A stretch of DNA of 63,743 nucleotides from Vibrio sp. CAU 1672 (GTDB taxonomy: Bacteria; Pseudomonadota; Gammaproteobacteria; Enterobacterales; Vibrionaceae), in NCBI RefSeq assembly GCF_029223195.1, contig NZ_JARHUF010000025.1, positions 1-63,743 of the forward strand. Direction: 5' to 3'. Position numbers and translations under genes: made by a program. The notes under the pieces were generated by a model. The model did not search any database. It saw nothing but the letters and a program-made list of their open reading frames with translations, and was not told where the DNA came from. Below, one piece after another: positions 33,383-42,683 of the stretch; the stretch's first letter is position 1, and every line of letters starts with the position of its first letter.

Positions 33383-34693
33383 TTACTTGCGCCAAATCAG
33401 CTCACAATCTTGACCACTAAAAGCCTGATCAACAAACAAATCTGCAACTGCCACAACCTGATCTTGATACATCAAAATCGGGATACGACGACGTAGCCAG
33501 CTGGGGACGTGATACTCCTGGAACAGTTTTTTCAGCTTCCGGCGGTGGCCCCGCGTGGTAGGATGGGCCATTAATCCTTCGGGATTGAATGCCACCAGTA
33601 ACCGTTCTGGATGCGCTGGCAGGGCAATCGCCGGGTGGGCTGTCCCCGTTTGCAGGGTTAAACTGCCGAGATGATCCGGCAGGTTAAGCGGAACATCTAC
33701 CTCAAGATGAGCCATCCAGTCTGTCACATCAAGCGTTTTTGTCACCCAATAAAGCCGGTTCTGAAAGCGCCTTATCTGACCGTCAGCCAGATTCAACTGC
33801 GGATTGGCATCCGGCTGTGCCAGTGCCACCTCATGCCACAACAACTCCAGCTGTTTCTGGCTGGGCATTTTTGCATGTAGCCGGGCTAACCACATGCGTA
33901 GCAGGCGGTTACGTGCCGACTTACTGTGTTCCTTCAGCGGGGCCAGTTGTAAACTCATATCAATGTGTAATGCCTGCTGCAGGGCGCCATCCAACAGCTC
34001 ATCAAGCAATGCCTCCTGCTCGGCGCACAATGAAGCACTGCGCTGTGCCGCCTGACGGATCGATGGCCATCGCTTGGTCAGCTGGGGAACGATCTGGTGA
34101 CGGATAAAATTGCGGTCATAGCGGGTATCCTGGTTGCTTTCATCTTCCACCCACTCCAGCTCCAGCGTTAACGCTTCGCACTCTATCTGATTGCGACTGA
34201 CCCCAAGCAGTGGCCGCACAATCTGACCAGGACCAAATGACATAGCTTCAGCCATTGAGGACAAGCCCTTTGGACCACTACCACGCTTTAATGCCAACAG
34301 AAATGTTTCTAGCTGATCATCCGCATGCTGCCCGGTCAGCAATAATCCGCCTTTACCGAGGTACTTGGCCAGCGCTGCATAACGGGCTTCACGCGCCTGG
34401 TGCTCGATGCTGTCACCACCCCCCATATCAAGCGTGACGTATTCGATCGCACAAGGAACGCCGGCCTGTTTTGCCCATTGCTGACACTTTTCTGCCCACA
34501 TATCGGCGTTAAGGCTTAATCCATGGTGCACATACACCGCCTGACACGGCATCGACTTAGTCAGCTGATAACGACGGAGAAACTCAAGCAGTAAACGGGA
34601 ATCGACCCCCCCACTGAGCGCAAGCACAACTTGCTTGCCGGATTGATGATATTTATCCAGAACTTGAGTGAAGTGAGTGTAAATGGTTTCCAT
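33383..34693 (-). CDS. tilS: tRNA(Ile)-lysidine synthase
   Basis: Modifies C34 of tRNA-Ile(CAU) to lysidine so it reads AUA; essential. 436 aa from METIYTHF. ATP PP-loop LALSGGVDSRLLLEFL near residue 24-39, GQHADDQLETFLL, RPLLGVSR, then the C-terminal tRNA-binding domains (GHRRKLKKLFQEYHVPSWLRRR). The ATG at 34693 is favoured; a frame open to 34735 would start inside the accA terminator. Confidence 0.95.
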   Translation of the reverse strand: METIYTHFTQVLDKYHQSGKQVVLALSGGVDSRLLLEFLRRYQLTKSMPCQAVYVHHGLSLNADMWAEKCQQWAKQAGVPCAIEYVTLDMGGGDSIEHQAREARYAALAKYLGKGGLLLTGQHADDQLETFLLALKRGSGPKGLSSMAEAMSFGPGQIVRPLLGVSRNQIECEALTLELEWVEDESNQDTRYDRNFIRHQIVPQLTKRWPSIRQAAQRSASLCAEQEALLDELLDGALQQALHIDMSLQLAPLKEHSKSARNRLLRMWLARLHAKMPSQKQLELLWHEVALAQPDANPQLNLADGQIRRFQNRLYWVTKTLDVTDWMAHLEVDVPLNLPDHLGSLTLQTGTAHPAIALPAHPERLLVAFNPEGLMAHPTTRGHRRKLKKLFQEYHVPSWLRRRIPILMYQDQVVAVADLFVDQAFSGQDCELIWRK

Positions 34694-34711
34694 AGCGTTA
34701 CTTATCAATGC

Positions 34712-34747
34712 ATAAAAAAAGGGTTGGATATCCACCCAACCCTTTCT
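34712..34747 (-). terminator. terminator of accA
   Basis: Minus-strand stem AAAGGGTTGG / CCAACCCTTT with 8-nt loop, tail TTTTATG; ends the long lpxB-rnhB-dnaE-accA unit before tilS. Confidence 0.93.
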
Positions 34748-34787
34748 AGTTTATCGGTTCTTTGACCAGAGTTCAGCAAGCAAACGC

Positions 34788-35747
34788 TTAACAGTAGCCG
34801 TAACTCATCAGACGCTGGTAACGACGCTCCAGCAACATATCCTGTTCAAACTGCTCCAGCTCTTCAAGCTGGCGCAGCAAGGTGGCTTTCATATTGGCCG
34901 CCATTTGCTGGTGGTCACGGTGCGCACCGCCCAACGGTTCTTCAATGATTTCATCGATCAGCTCCAGCTCTTTCAGACGCGGAGCCGTCAGGCCCATCGC
35001 TTCGGCAGCTTGAGGGGCTTTATCTGAATCACGCCACAGGATAGATGCACAACCTTCTGGCGAAATCACCGAGTACGTCGAGTACTGCAGCATGTTCACG
35101 TAGTCACCTACACCGATGGCCAGCGCGCCACCAGAGCCGCCTTCACCGACAACGTTACAGATCACCGGCACTTTAAGGCCTGACATGACTTTGAGGTTTT
35201 TCGCGATCGCCTCAGACTGGCCGCGTTCCTCAGCCCCAACCCCAGGGTAGGCACCGGCAGTGTCGATGAAAGTGATGATTGGCATATTGAAACGTTCTGC
35301 CATTTCCATCAAACGTAGCGATTTACGGTAACCTTCCGGTTTTGGCATACCAAAGTTACGCTTCACTTTTTCTTTGGTTTCCCGTCCCTTCTGGTGACCA
35401 ATAATCATTACCGGGCGACCTTCCAGGCGGGCAATACCACCCACAATGGCTTTGTCATCGGCAAACGCACGGTCACCCGCCAGTTCGTCAAACTCTTCAA
35501 ACACGTGTTCCACGTAATCCAGGGTATAAGGACGTAGAGGATGACGAGCCAACTGAGCTGTTTCCCACGCGCCCAGATCGCTGAAGATCTTCTTCTTCAG
35601 TTCCAGACTTTTCTTCTCAAGCTGTTCGATTTCTTTATCAAGGTCAATTGCAGAATCACCGCCGTGACGAGACACATCACGCAATGCTTCGATCTTTGCT
35701 TCCAGTTCAGCAATTGGCTTTTCAAATTCAAGAAAGTTTAGGCTCAT
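34788..35747 (-). CDS. accA: acetyl-CoA carboxylase carboxyltransferase alpha subunit
   Basis: With AccD forms the carboxyltransferase that makes malonyl-CoA. 319 aa, as in E. coli. FEKPIAELEAKIEALR coiled N terminus; GGIARLEGRPVMIIGHQKGR, TFIDTAGAYPGVGAEERGQSE and the oxyanion GEGGSGGALAIGVGD. AAGGATT before the ATG. Downstream of dnaE by 44 nt, the conserved dnaE-accA order. Confidence 0.97.
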   Translation of the reverse strand: MSLNFLEFEKPIAELEAKIEALRDVSRHGGDSAIDLDKEIEQLEKKSLELKKKIFSDLGAWETAQLARHPLRPYTLDYVEHVFEEFDELAGDRAFADDKAIVGGIARLEGRPVMIIGHQKGRETKEKVKRNFGMPKPEGYRKSLRLMEMAERFNMPIITFIDTAGAYPGVGAEERGQSEAIAKNLKVMSGLKVPVICNVVGEGGSGGALAIGVGDYVNMLQYSTYSVISPEGCASILWRDSDKAPQAAEAMGLTAPRLKELELIDEIIEEPLGGAHRDHQQMAANMKATLLRQLEELEQFEQDMLLERRYQRLMSYGYC

Positions 35748-35791
35748 CGATGAATCCTTGTTGACTCAGCGTCTGATACAGACGCTGAATT

Positions 35792-38700
35792 TTAGTTAAA
35801 TTCGAGTTCTACCTGGCCTTTGCCAAGTAACTGTTTTAAATCGTCGAGTAATGTATCGCTTGGCGTCACTCGCCATTCGGTGCCCAATGTTAACCGCGCT
35901 CTGGCGTCGGCACGTTGATAGTATACATTGACTGGTACGGTTCCGGCTTTATGCGGCGCTAATATGTGACTGAACCGCTCAAAGAACGTGTCATCAACTT
36001 GACTTGCGTCTATCGATACTGACAAGCCACGAGCGTATTTTTCACGCGCAGAACCGAGATCCATAACTTCACGCGCCGACATTTTAAGCCCACCGTTGAA
36101 GTCATCAAAGCTGACCTGTCCCGAAACCACCAAAATTCTATCTTTTTCCAACAGCTCTGCATACCGATCTAACGCATCAGAGAACAACATCACTTCCATT
36201 CGGCCACTGCGGTCATCCAGGGTCATGATGCCGATACGGGTACCACGCTTGGTGGTCATGACGCGGGCAGCAATGACCAAACCGGCCACCGTCACCGATT
36301 GATCCCGGCGCGTTGGCGTGGCGTCTTTAAGTCGACAACTGGTGTACTTATTTAGTTCCTTGAGGTATGCGTTAATCGGGTGCCCGGTCAAGTATAAGCC
36401 TAGCGTCTCTCGCTCCCCTTCCAGCCAGACTTTTTCCGGCCAGGCAGGCACCTGGGTATACTTGTGCTCAACTTCTTCCGGCGCATCAGTCAGTACGCCA
36501 AACATGTCCGTCTGACCAAATGCTTCAGCCTGGTGATGCTGGCTGGCGGCTTTAACCGCATCATCCAATGACGCCATCATCGCCGCACGGTGGGGCCCGA
36601 GACGATCCAGCGCCCCTGCATAGATCAGCTTTTCAATCACGCGTTTATTGACTTTCTTGACATCGATACGTGCACAAAAATCAAACAAATCTTTAAAGTG
36701 ACCGCCTTTGTTGCGCGCTTCCAAAATGGCATCAATTGGGCCTTCACCAACCCCTTTGATCGCACCGATACCATAAACAATCGCACCATTATCATCGACA
36801 TTAAACCGGTACAGGCCGGAGTTAATGTCCGGTGGCAGCACGGTGAGCTTCATGCGGATACACTCATCCACCAGCCCGACCACCTTCTCGGTGTTGTCCA
36901 TATCGGCTGTCATTACGGCCGCCATAAACTCTGCCGGGTAATGGGTTTTTAACCACAGTGTCTGGTAAGACACCAACGCATAAGCAGCAGAGTGTGACTT
37001 GTTGAAACCATAACCGGCGAATTTTTCTACCAGATCGAAGATCTTCATTGCCAACTCGCCGTCGACACCGTTCTTTACCGCCCCTTCTTCAAACGTAGCC
37101 CGCTGTTTGGCCATTTCTTCGGGCTTTTTCTTACCCATTGCACGACGCAGCATATCCGCCCCGCCCAACGTATAGCCGGACAATACCTGTGCGATCTGCA
37201 TCACCTGCTCCTGATAGAGGATGATGCCGTAGGTCGGTTCGAGGATTTCCTTTAACGAATCATGTTGCCACTTTTCATCAGGGTACGAGACCGCTTCACG
37301 CCCGTGCTTACGGTCGATGAAGTTATCCACCATCCCCGATTGCAACGGCCCCGGACGAAACAACGCCACCAGTGCGATAATGTCTTCAAAACAGTCCGGC
37401 TGAAGGCGTTTGATCAGCTCTTTCATACCGCGCGATTCAAGCTGGAATACCGCGGTAGTCTCGGAATTTTGCAACAGCCGGAAAGAGGCCGGATCATCCA
37501 GCGGAATGGACTCAATCCGGACCGGCTCTTGCCCCTCTCGCGCTAAACGTGGGTTAATCAGGCCCAACGCCCAGTCGATGATGGTCAGGGTACGCAGCCC
37601 CAAGAAGTCGAACTTGACCAGACCGGCGGTTTCCACGTCGTTTTTATCAAACTGAGTAACCGGGAAGTGGCCTTCGGCATCCGCATAAATCGGTGCAAAA
37701 TCAGTGATCGTGGTTGGTGATATCACCACCCCACCAGCGTGCTTACCGGCATTTCGCGTACAGCCTTCCAGAATACGGCACTTGTCGATGAGTTCTTTGA
37801 CTTCCTCATCAGCCTCATACAGCTCCGGCAGCGCAGGCTCAGCTTTAAACGCTTTTTCCAGGGTCATCCCCGGATCGGGCGGCACCAGCTTTGAAATCCG
37901 GTCAACAAACCCAAACGGATGGCCCAGCACCCGGCCGACGTCACGGATCACCGCTTTGGCCGCCATGGTACCGAAAGTAATGATCTGCGATACCGCATCG
38001 CGGCCATACATTTCTGCGACGTGGTCGATCACCCGGTCGCGTTTATCCATACAGAAGTCGACGTCGAAATCGGGCATGGACACCCGTTCCGGGTTCAAGA
38101 AACGTTCGAACAGCAGATCATATTCCAATGGATCAAGGTCGGTAATTTTCAGCGCGTACGCAACCAGAGAACCGGCGCCAGAGCCCCGCCCGGGACCCAC
38201 CGGTATATCATTGTCTTTCGACCACTGAATGAACTCCATTACGATCAGGAAGTAACCGGGAAAGCCCATATTGTTGATCACTTCAAGCTCAACTTTGAGT
38301 CGTTCATCGTACTCCGGACGACGTTGGGCGCGCTCTTGTGGATCGGGGAATAAGAACTCCAGGCGATCTTCGAGGCCCTCTTCCGATTTCTTGATCAAAA
38401 ATTCGGTTTCTTCCATCCCTTCGGTCGGGAAAGCAGGCAGGAAGTACTCGCCCAAGCGGACAGTCACGTTACAGCGTTTGGCGATCTCGACGCTGTTCTG
38501 CAGTGCCTCCGGAATATCTGAGAACAGCTCACACATCTCGTCTTCGCTGCGCAGGTATTGCTGAGGACTGTAATTTTTAGGCCGGCGCGGATCTTCCAAT
38601 GTATAACCATCGTGGATCGCCACGCGGATTTCATGAGCATCAAACAGCTCTTCACTGATGAAGACGACTTCATTGCTCGCCACAACCGGCAAATCCACTT

Positions 38701-39271
38701 GCTCTGCCAGCTCAACGGCGAAATGCAGGTAAGTTTCTTCATCCGGGCGGCCGGTGCGGATCAGTTCAAGGTAAAAGCGGTTGGGGAAATGTTGCTTATA
38801 GAATTCAACACAGCTTGCAACCAGCTGGTTGTTGCCTTTTAGCAGCGCCTGGCCTATTTCACCATTTTTAGCCCCGGACAAGACGATCAAGCCTTCCGAC
38901 AGCTCTGCTAACCAGGCTTTGTCTATCACCGGGTGATGCTGAACATGGCCGCGCAAATACGCTTTAGAAATCAGTAGGGTTAGGTTTTTATACCCAACAT
39001 TATCTGCAGCCAATAAGGTTAACTGTGTTAGCTCTTCGCCAAATTCATCGGACTGCATTTTGAAATCGGCACCAATGATAGGCTTAATACCGCTCCCATG
39101 CGCTGCGCCATAAAACTTCACCAGGCCACATAGGTTAGTAAAATCGGTCAGGGCCATGGCCGGCATACCGAGTTCCGCGACTTTCTTGACCAGTGGTGGA
39201 ACTTTATTGATACCATCCACCATCGAAAAATCACTGTGGATTCGCAGGTGGATGAACTTGGGATCTGACAT
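35792..39271 (-). CDS. dnaE: DNA polymerase III alpha subunit
   Basis: Replicative polymerase, 1159 aa. PHP domain at the N terminus (FIHLRIHSDFSMVDG), palm with catalytic Asp401 and Asp403 (PDFDVDFCMD), PVGPGRGSGAGSLVAYAL, fingers (FAGYGFNKSHSAAYALVSYQ), internal clamp-binding motif QTDMFGVL, OB domain (VTVAGLVIAARVMTTKRGTR). Proofreading partner DnaQ lies at 26.2 kb. Between rnhB and accA, as in E. coli. Confidence 0.98.
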   Translation of the reverse strand: MSDPKFIHLRIHSDFSMVDGINKVPPLVKKVAELGMPAMALTDFTNLCGLVKFYGAAHGSGIKPIIGADFKMQSDEFGEELTQLTLLAADNVGYKNLTLLISKAYLRGHVQHHPVIDKAWLAELSEGLIVLSGAKNGEIGQALLKGNNQLVASCVEFYKQHFPNRFYLELIRTGRPDEETYLHFAVELAEQVDLPVVASNEVVFISEELFDAHEIRVAIHDGYTLEDPRRPKNYSPQQYLRSEDEMCELFSDIPEALQNSVEIAKRCNVTVRLGEYFLPAFPTEGMEETEFLIKKSEEGLEDRLEFLFPDPQERAQRRPEYDERLKVELEVINNMGFPGYFLIVMEFIQWSKDNDIPVGPGRGSGAGSLVAYALKITDLDPLEYDLLFERFLNPERVSMPDFDVDFCMDKRDRVIDHVAEMYGRDAVSQIITFGTMAAKAVIRDVGRVLGHPFGFVDRISKLVPPDPGMTLEKAFKAEPALPELYEADEEVKELIDKCRILEGCTRNAGKHAGGVVISPTTITDFAPIYADAEGHFPVTQFDKNDVETAGLVKFDFLGLRTLTIIDWALGLINPRLAREGQEPVRIESIPLDDPASFRLLQNSETTAVFQLESRGMKELIKRLQPDCFEDIIALVALFRPGPLQSGMVDNFIDRKHGREAVSYPDEKWQHDSLKEILEPTYGIILYQEQVMQIAQVLSGYTLGGADMLRRAMGKKKPEEMAKQRATFEEGAVKNGVDGELAMKIFDLVEKFAGYGFNKSHSAAYALVSYQTLWLKTHYPAEFMAAVMTADMDNTEKVVGLVDECIRMKLTVLPPDINSGLYRFNVDDNGAIVYGIGAIKGVGEGPIDAILEARNKGGHFKDLFDFCARIDVKKVNKRVIEKLIYAGALDRLGPHRAAMMASLDDAVKAASQHHQAEAFGQTDMFGVLTDAPEEVEHKYTQVPAWPEKVWLEGERETLGLYLTGHPINAYLKELNKYTSCRLKDATPTRRDQSVTVAGLVIAARVMTTKRGTRIGIMTLDDRSGRMEVMLFSDALDRYAELLEKDRILVVSGQVSFDDFNGGLKMSAREVMDLGSAREKYARGLSVSIDASQVDDTFFERFSHILAPHKAGTVPVNVYYQRADARARLTLGTEWRVTPSDTLLDDLKQLLGKGQVELEFN

Positions 39272-39361
39272 TAACAGCTACCGTATTACTAAATCTTGTT
39301 TGGAATTCTAACCAAAGGAGCGCCGTTATAACACTGTTGAACGGCCATTGCTATGGATTGT

Positions 39362-40000
39362 TTATTCGCTGATGCCAAGCGCTTTTTTGACTGGTTTGAA
39401 ACTCTTGCGGTGCTGGTCAATCACCCCGTGTTGCTCTATCGCAGCAAAATGCGCTTTGGTCGGATAACCTTTGTGCTTGGCAAAACCAAATTGTGGATAC
39501 TGTTTATCCAGTTCTTCCATTTCTTGATCACGCACCACTTTAGCAATGATCGATGCTGCACTGATTTCCGCGACGCGCAAATCGCCTTTCACCACGGCCT
39601 GAGCATCCATCGGCAGCTCAGGCGTGCGGTTACCATCAATCAACGCTAAATCCGGCTGTACCTGCAATCCGGCAATCGCCCGTTGCATCGCCACCATCGT
39701 CGCTTGCAGAATATTAAGCTGGTCAATCTCTTCCGCAGAACAACGCCCCACCGACCACGCCAACGCTTTTTGTTTGATCTCCGGCAGGAGTGCCAGACGT
39801 TTTTTTTCACTGAGTTTTTTCGAATCGTTCAACCCGGCGATTGGATTATTGGGATCCAAAATCACCGCCGCAGTGACAACATCTCCGACTAGTGGACCTC
39901 GTCCTACCTCATCCACGCCCGCCACCAACTGGTAGCCTTGCGGGTATTCGAACGGTGGTAGCTCAACTTTTGCTTTGGTCGTCTTTGCTTTCGCAGCCAT
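39362..40000 (-). CDS. rnhB: ribonuclease HII
   Basis: Removes ribonucleotides from DNA. 212 aa. GVDEVGRGPLVGDVVTAAV carries the catalytic Asp-Glu pair and the conserved GR(G); LNDSKKLSEKKR and ASIIAKVVRDQEM complete the fold. A basic N-terminal tail (AAKAKTTKAKVE) precedes it. Overlapping context: starts 9 nt after the lpxB stop, so co-transcribed with it. Confidence 0.97.
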   Translation of the reverse strand: MAAKAKTTKAKVELPPFEYPQGYQLVAGVDEVGRGPLVGDVVTAAVILDPNNPIAGLNDSKKLSEKKRLALLPEIKQKALAWSVGRCSAEEIDQLNILQATMVAMQRAIAGLQVQPDLALIDGNRTPELPMDAQAVVKGDLRVAEISAASIIAKVVRDQEMEELDKQYPQFGFAKHKGYPTKAHFAAIEQHGVIDQHRKSFKPVKKALGISE

Positions 40001-40009
40001 GGAATATCT

Positions 40010-41149
40010 CTATTTCTCAATCAATTTTAATACCGCATCTGCGGCTTGTTGATCCGCATTTTTTCGGATCCAGTGATGCATTTCGGTAAACTTATTCAAC
40101 ATTTCACTGTTATCGCTTTCAAGCAAGCGCGAGACTTCGTTAAATAATTTTTCCGCGGTACAGTCAGCTTGCAGGTATTCTTTAACCAGTTCGTCATCGG
40201 CAAGGATGTTAGGCAAGGAGACATATTTGGTTTTCAACAGGCGCTTGGCCAAGAAGGCGGTCAAGGCGTTGACGCGATATCCCACCACCATAGGTCGTTT
40301 AAGCAGCATACATTCTAACGCAACAGTCCCCGATGCCAGCATGACAGCATCAGAAGCGGTAATCACATTGCGAGCCGTATCATCCACCAGTTTAAAATCT
40401 AGCTCAGGAGCGTGCTGCTGCCAGGCTTGCTCAAACTGTTCACGGCGCTTGTGGTTCACCAGCGCAACCACAAAACCTAAGCCGGGGAATTTCTGGTGCA
40501 GCCGTTTGCAGGTTTCAATAAAAGGTTGCGACAGCATTTTCAACTCACTGCCGCGGCTGCCCGGCAGGACCGCCAGCCACTTTTTGTCTTGCTCTAACCC
40601 AAGTAATTCACGCGCTGCAGCCTGATCTGACTGCAGTGGGATCGCATCCGCTAAGGTATGGCCGATGAACTCACAAGGCACATTGAACTTATCGTAAAAC
40701 GCTTTTTCAAACGGCAGGAAAGCCAGCACTAGATTGGTGGCCGCTTCAATCTTAAAAATACGCTTCTGACGCCACGCCCAGACCGAAGGGCTGACATAAT
40801 GGACAGTTTTAATGCCGGCGTTTTTCAGATCCAGTTCCACGCGCAAATTGAAGTCTGGCGCATCTATCCCGACAAAAACATCGGGTGGGTTTTGGGTGAA
40901 GTATCTGACCAGCTCAGCTTTGACCTTAAGCAGCCGAGGCAAGCGACCCAGCACTTCCACCAGCCCCATCACTGCTAACTCTTCCATATCAAACAGCGAC
41001 TGACATCCCTGGGCGATCATTTTAGGCCCACCGATACCGACAAACTCAGCGTCTGGGTAACGTTGTTTGATCGCTTTAATGAAGCCTTCGCCCAGAGTGT
41101 CACCGGACAGCTCACCAGCAATGATGCCGATACGTAATGGTCTTTGCAT
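40010..41149 (-). CDS. lpxB: lipid-A-disaccharide synthase
   Basis: Glycosyltransferase (GT19) joining UDP-2,3-diacylglucosamine and lipid X. 379 aa. GIIAGELSGDTLGEGFI N terminus, GIDAPDFNLR, HYVSPSVWAWRQKR, LPGSRGSEL and AVMLASGTVALECMLLKRPMVVGYR are LpxB hallmarks. Unlike the tight lpxA-lpxB junction of E. coli, 116 nt with two hairpins precede it. RBS GCGGAATAAAT. Confidence 0.97.
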   Translation of the reverse strand: MQRPLRIGIIAGELSGDTLGEGFIKAIKQRYPDAEFVGIGGPKMIAQGCQSLFDMEELAVMGLVEVLGRLPRLLKVKAELVRYFTQNPPDVFVGIDAPDFNLRVELDLKNAGIKTVHYVSPSVWAWRQKRIFKIEAATNLVLAFLPFEKAFYDKFNVPCEFIGHTLADAIPLQSDQAAARELLGLEQDKKWLAVLPGSRGSELKMLSQPFIETCKRLHQKFPGLGFVVALVNHKRREQFEQAWQQHAPELDFKLVDDTARNVITASDAVMLASGTVALECMLLKRPMVVGYRVNALTAFLAKRLLKTKYVSLPNILADDELVKEYLQADCTAEKLFNEVSRLLESDNSEMLNKFTEMHHWIRKNADQQAADAVLKLIEK

Positions 41150-41174
41150 ATTTATTCCGCTTCTGTCTATGCGC

Positions 41175-41201
41175 TATGGATAAGGGCATACCTTATCCAT
41201 A
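41175..41201. repeat. 11-bp inverted repeat in lpxA-lpxB gap
   Basis: TATGGATAAGG / CCTTATCCATA with a 5-nt loop; stable hairpin about 26 nt before the lpxB start codon, could shape the lpxB leader. No T-run on either side. Confidence 0.65.
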
Positions 41202-41207
41202 AAACAC

Positions 41208-41241
41208 AAAAAGACCGCAGCCCTATTTGGGCGCGATCTTT
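41208..41241 (-). terminator. terminator-like hairpin after lpxA
   Basis: Minus-strand stem AAAAGATCGCG...CCC / GGG..CTGCGGTCTTTT, one bulge, then TTTTTGTGTTTT. It lies in the gap between lpxA and lpxB and should end or attenuate the fabZ-lpxA transcript. Confidence 0.72.
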
Positions 41242-41265
41242 TCCAATCACCAGCTCATTCGTCAA

Positions 41266-42054
41266 TTAACGAATGATGCCACGTTCGGTTTGTTCCAGCA
41301 TAGCTAAGAAGCGCTGAACTGCCGGCCACTCTTGCGCCATTTCAGCGAGAACGGGTTTGACTTCTTCCAGCGTTTTACCCGAACGGTAAATCTCTTTATA
41401 AGCTTTCTGCAATGCACGGATTTCTGGTTTCTCAAAACCATTGCGCTTTAGGCCAACCAAGTTCAGACCAAATGGTGTGGCATGGTTACCTTGAGCCAGA
41501 ACATATGCCGGTACATCCTGAACGACAGCAGAACAACCGCCAATATAAGCGTAAGCACCAACGGTACAGAATGGATGGATCGCAGAGAGCGCCATCACCC
41601 CAGCGTAGTCCTCAACCGTAACGTGGCCACCCAAAATCGAGTTGTTACCGATATGGGTATGGTTGCCCACAACGACATCGTGCGCAATATGTGCATTAAC
41701 ACACAGCAGATTATCATCGCCAATTACGGTAGTGGCTTTGTCTTGAACCGTACCACGGTGAACCTGTACCGCTTCACGAATGACGTTCCGATCCCCGATC
41801 ACTACCGTGGTTTCTTCACCACCATATTTCTTATCTTGGTTCTCTTCACCAATTACGGCGTGAGGAAATATCCGGTTGTCTTTACCAATCTTGGTATGAC
41901 CTTTGATGACAACATGCGACATCACTTCGGTTCCTTCACCGATTTCCACTCCGGAAGTAATGTAAGTGAACGGACCGACGGTCACATTGGCACCAATTGT
42001 CGCGCCTTCTTCTACCACCGCAGCAGGGTGGATTTTGGCGGTTTCATGAATCAT
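41266..42054 (-). CDS. lpxA: UDP-N-acetylglucosamine acyltransferase
   Basis: First step of lipid A synthesis. 262 aa, left-handed beta-helix of hexapeptide repeats (residues about 5-185; IHPAAVVEEGATIGANVTVGP) with catalytic His in HIAHDVVVGNHTHIGN, and helical C terminus. The ATG at 42054 is preceded by GAGAG 8 nt before it and lies 1 nt after the fabZ stop; a frame to 42075 is rejected. Confidence 0.97.
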   Translation of the reverse strand: MIHETAKIHPAAVVEEGATIGANVTVGPFTYITSGVEIGEGTEVMSHVVIKGHTKIGKDNRIFPHAVIGEENQDKKYGGEETTVVIGDRNVIREAVQVHRGTVQDKATTVIGDDNLLCVNAHIAHDVVVGNHTHIGNNSILGGHVTVEDYAGVMALSAIHPFCTVGAYAYIGGCSAVVQDVPAYVLAQGNHATPFGLNLVGLKRNGFEKPEIRALQKAYKEIYRSGKTLEEVKPVLAEMAQEWPAVQRFLAMLEQTERGIIR

Positions 42055-42055
42055 A

Positions 42056-42508
42056 TTAAAACTCTCGACGAGCACACTTCAGCTCTGCTGAACAGACGAC
42101 TTCACCGTCAACTTTTGCCACACCTTTAAATGCAGCAATGCCACGGCGCTCTTTCAAAAATTCGACTTCAATGACCAGCTGATCACCTGGTACAACCGGT
42201 TTGCGGAATTTGGCACCATCAACGCTGGCAAAGTAGTACAGTTCATTGCCAGATGGCGCTCCAAATGATTTGAATGCCAACAGACCCGTTGCCTGAGCCA
42301 TGGCTTCAAGGATCAATACACCAGGAAAAACTGGCAGCTGAGGAAAGTGACCTGTGAACTGAGGTTCGTTAACCGACACATTTTTAATCGCGTGCAGGTA
42401 CTTCTCTTCTTCGAAGTCTGTCACACGGTCGATCAATAAGAATGGGTAGCGATGAGGCAAAAGCTCTTGGATCTCAGAGATGTTCATCGTTTTCTTTTCA
42501 GTAGTCAA
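42056..42508 (-). CDS. fabZ: 3-hydroxyacyl-ACP dehydratase
   Basis: Dehydrates 3-hydroxyacyl-ACP in fatty-acid elongation. 150 aa hot-dog fold; HRYPFLLIDRV, catalytic His in GHFPQLPVFPGVLILEAMAQ and its Glu. A TTG start at 42508 is preferred: AGGAA lies 7 nt before it and the resulting length is 150 aa, as in relatives; an ATG at 42487 is the alternative. Next to lpxA with a 1-nt gap. Confidence 0.95.
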   Translation of the reverse strand: MTTEKKTMNISEIQELLPHRYPFLLIDRVTDFEEEKYLHAIKNVSVNEPQFTGHFPQLPVFPGVLILEAMAQATGLLAFKSFGAPSGNELYYFASVDGAKFRKPVVPGDQLVIEVEFLKERRGIAAFKGVAKVDGEVVCSAELKCARREF

Positions 42509-42631
42509 AGTCGTATTCCTATTTAAATGCGTACACCAACATAGAAGATTAGAGAGTAATAAAACTGCCCGCCCCAATCCTGACAGGGTTTAACTCCTGT
42601 GTGGTGTGAAATCTGTTATCTATAGCGCGTC

Positions 42632-42637
42632 ATTATA
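42632..42637 (-). promoter_or_regulatory. candidate -10 for fabZ-lpxA
   Basis: A perfect TATAAT on the minus strand begins just past the lpxD terminator tail, about 124 nt upstream of the fabZ start. No good -35 sits at the right spacing, so it is tentative. Confidence 0.35.
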
Positions 42638-42642
42638 GAAGA

Positions 42643-42668
42643 AAAAGACTCGCAATTCGCGAGTCTTG
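42643..42668 (-). terminator. terminator of lpxD
   Basis: 9-bp stem AAGACTCGC / GCGAGTCTT with loop GAATT and tail TTTCTTC. It separates lpxD from fabZ. Confidence 0.85.
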
Positions 42669-42683
42669 GTGCAGAAAGTGGAA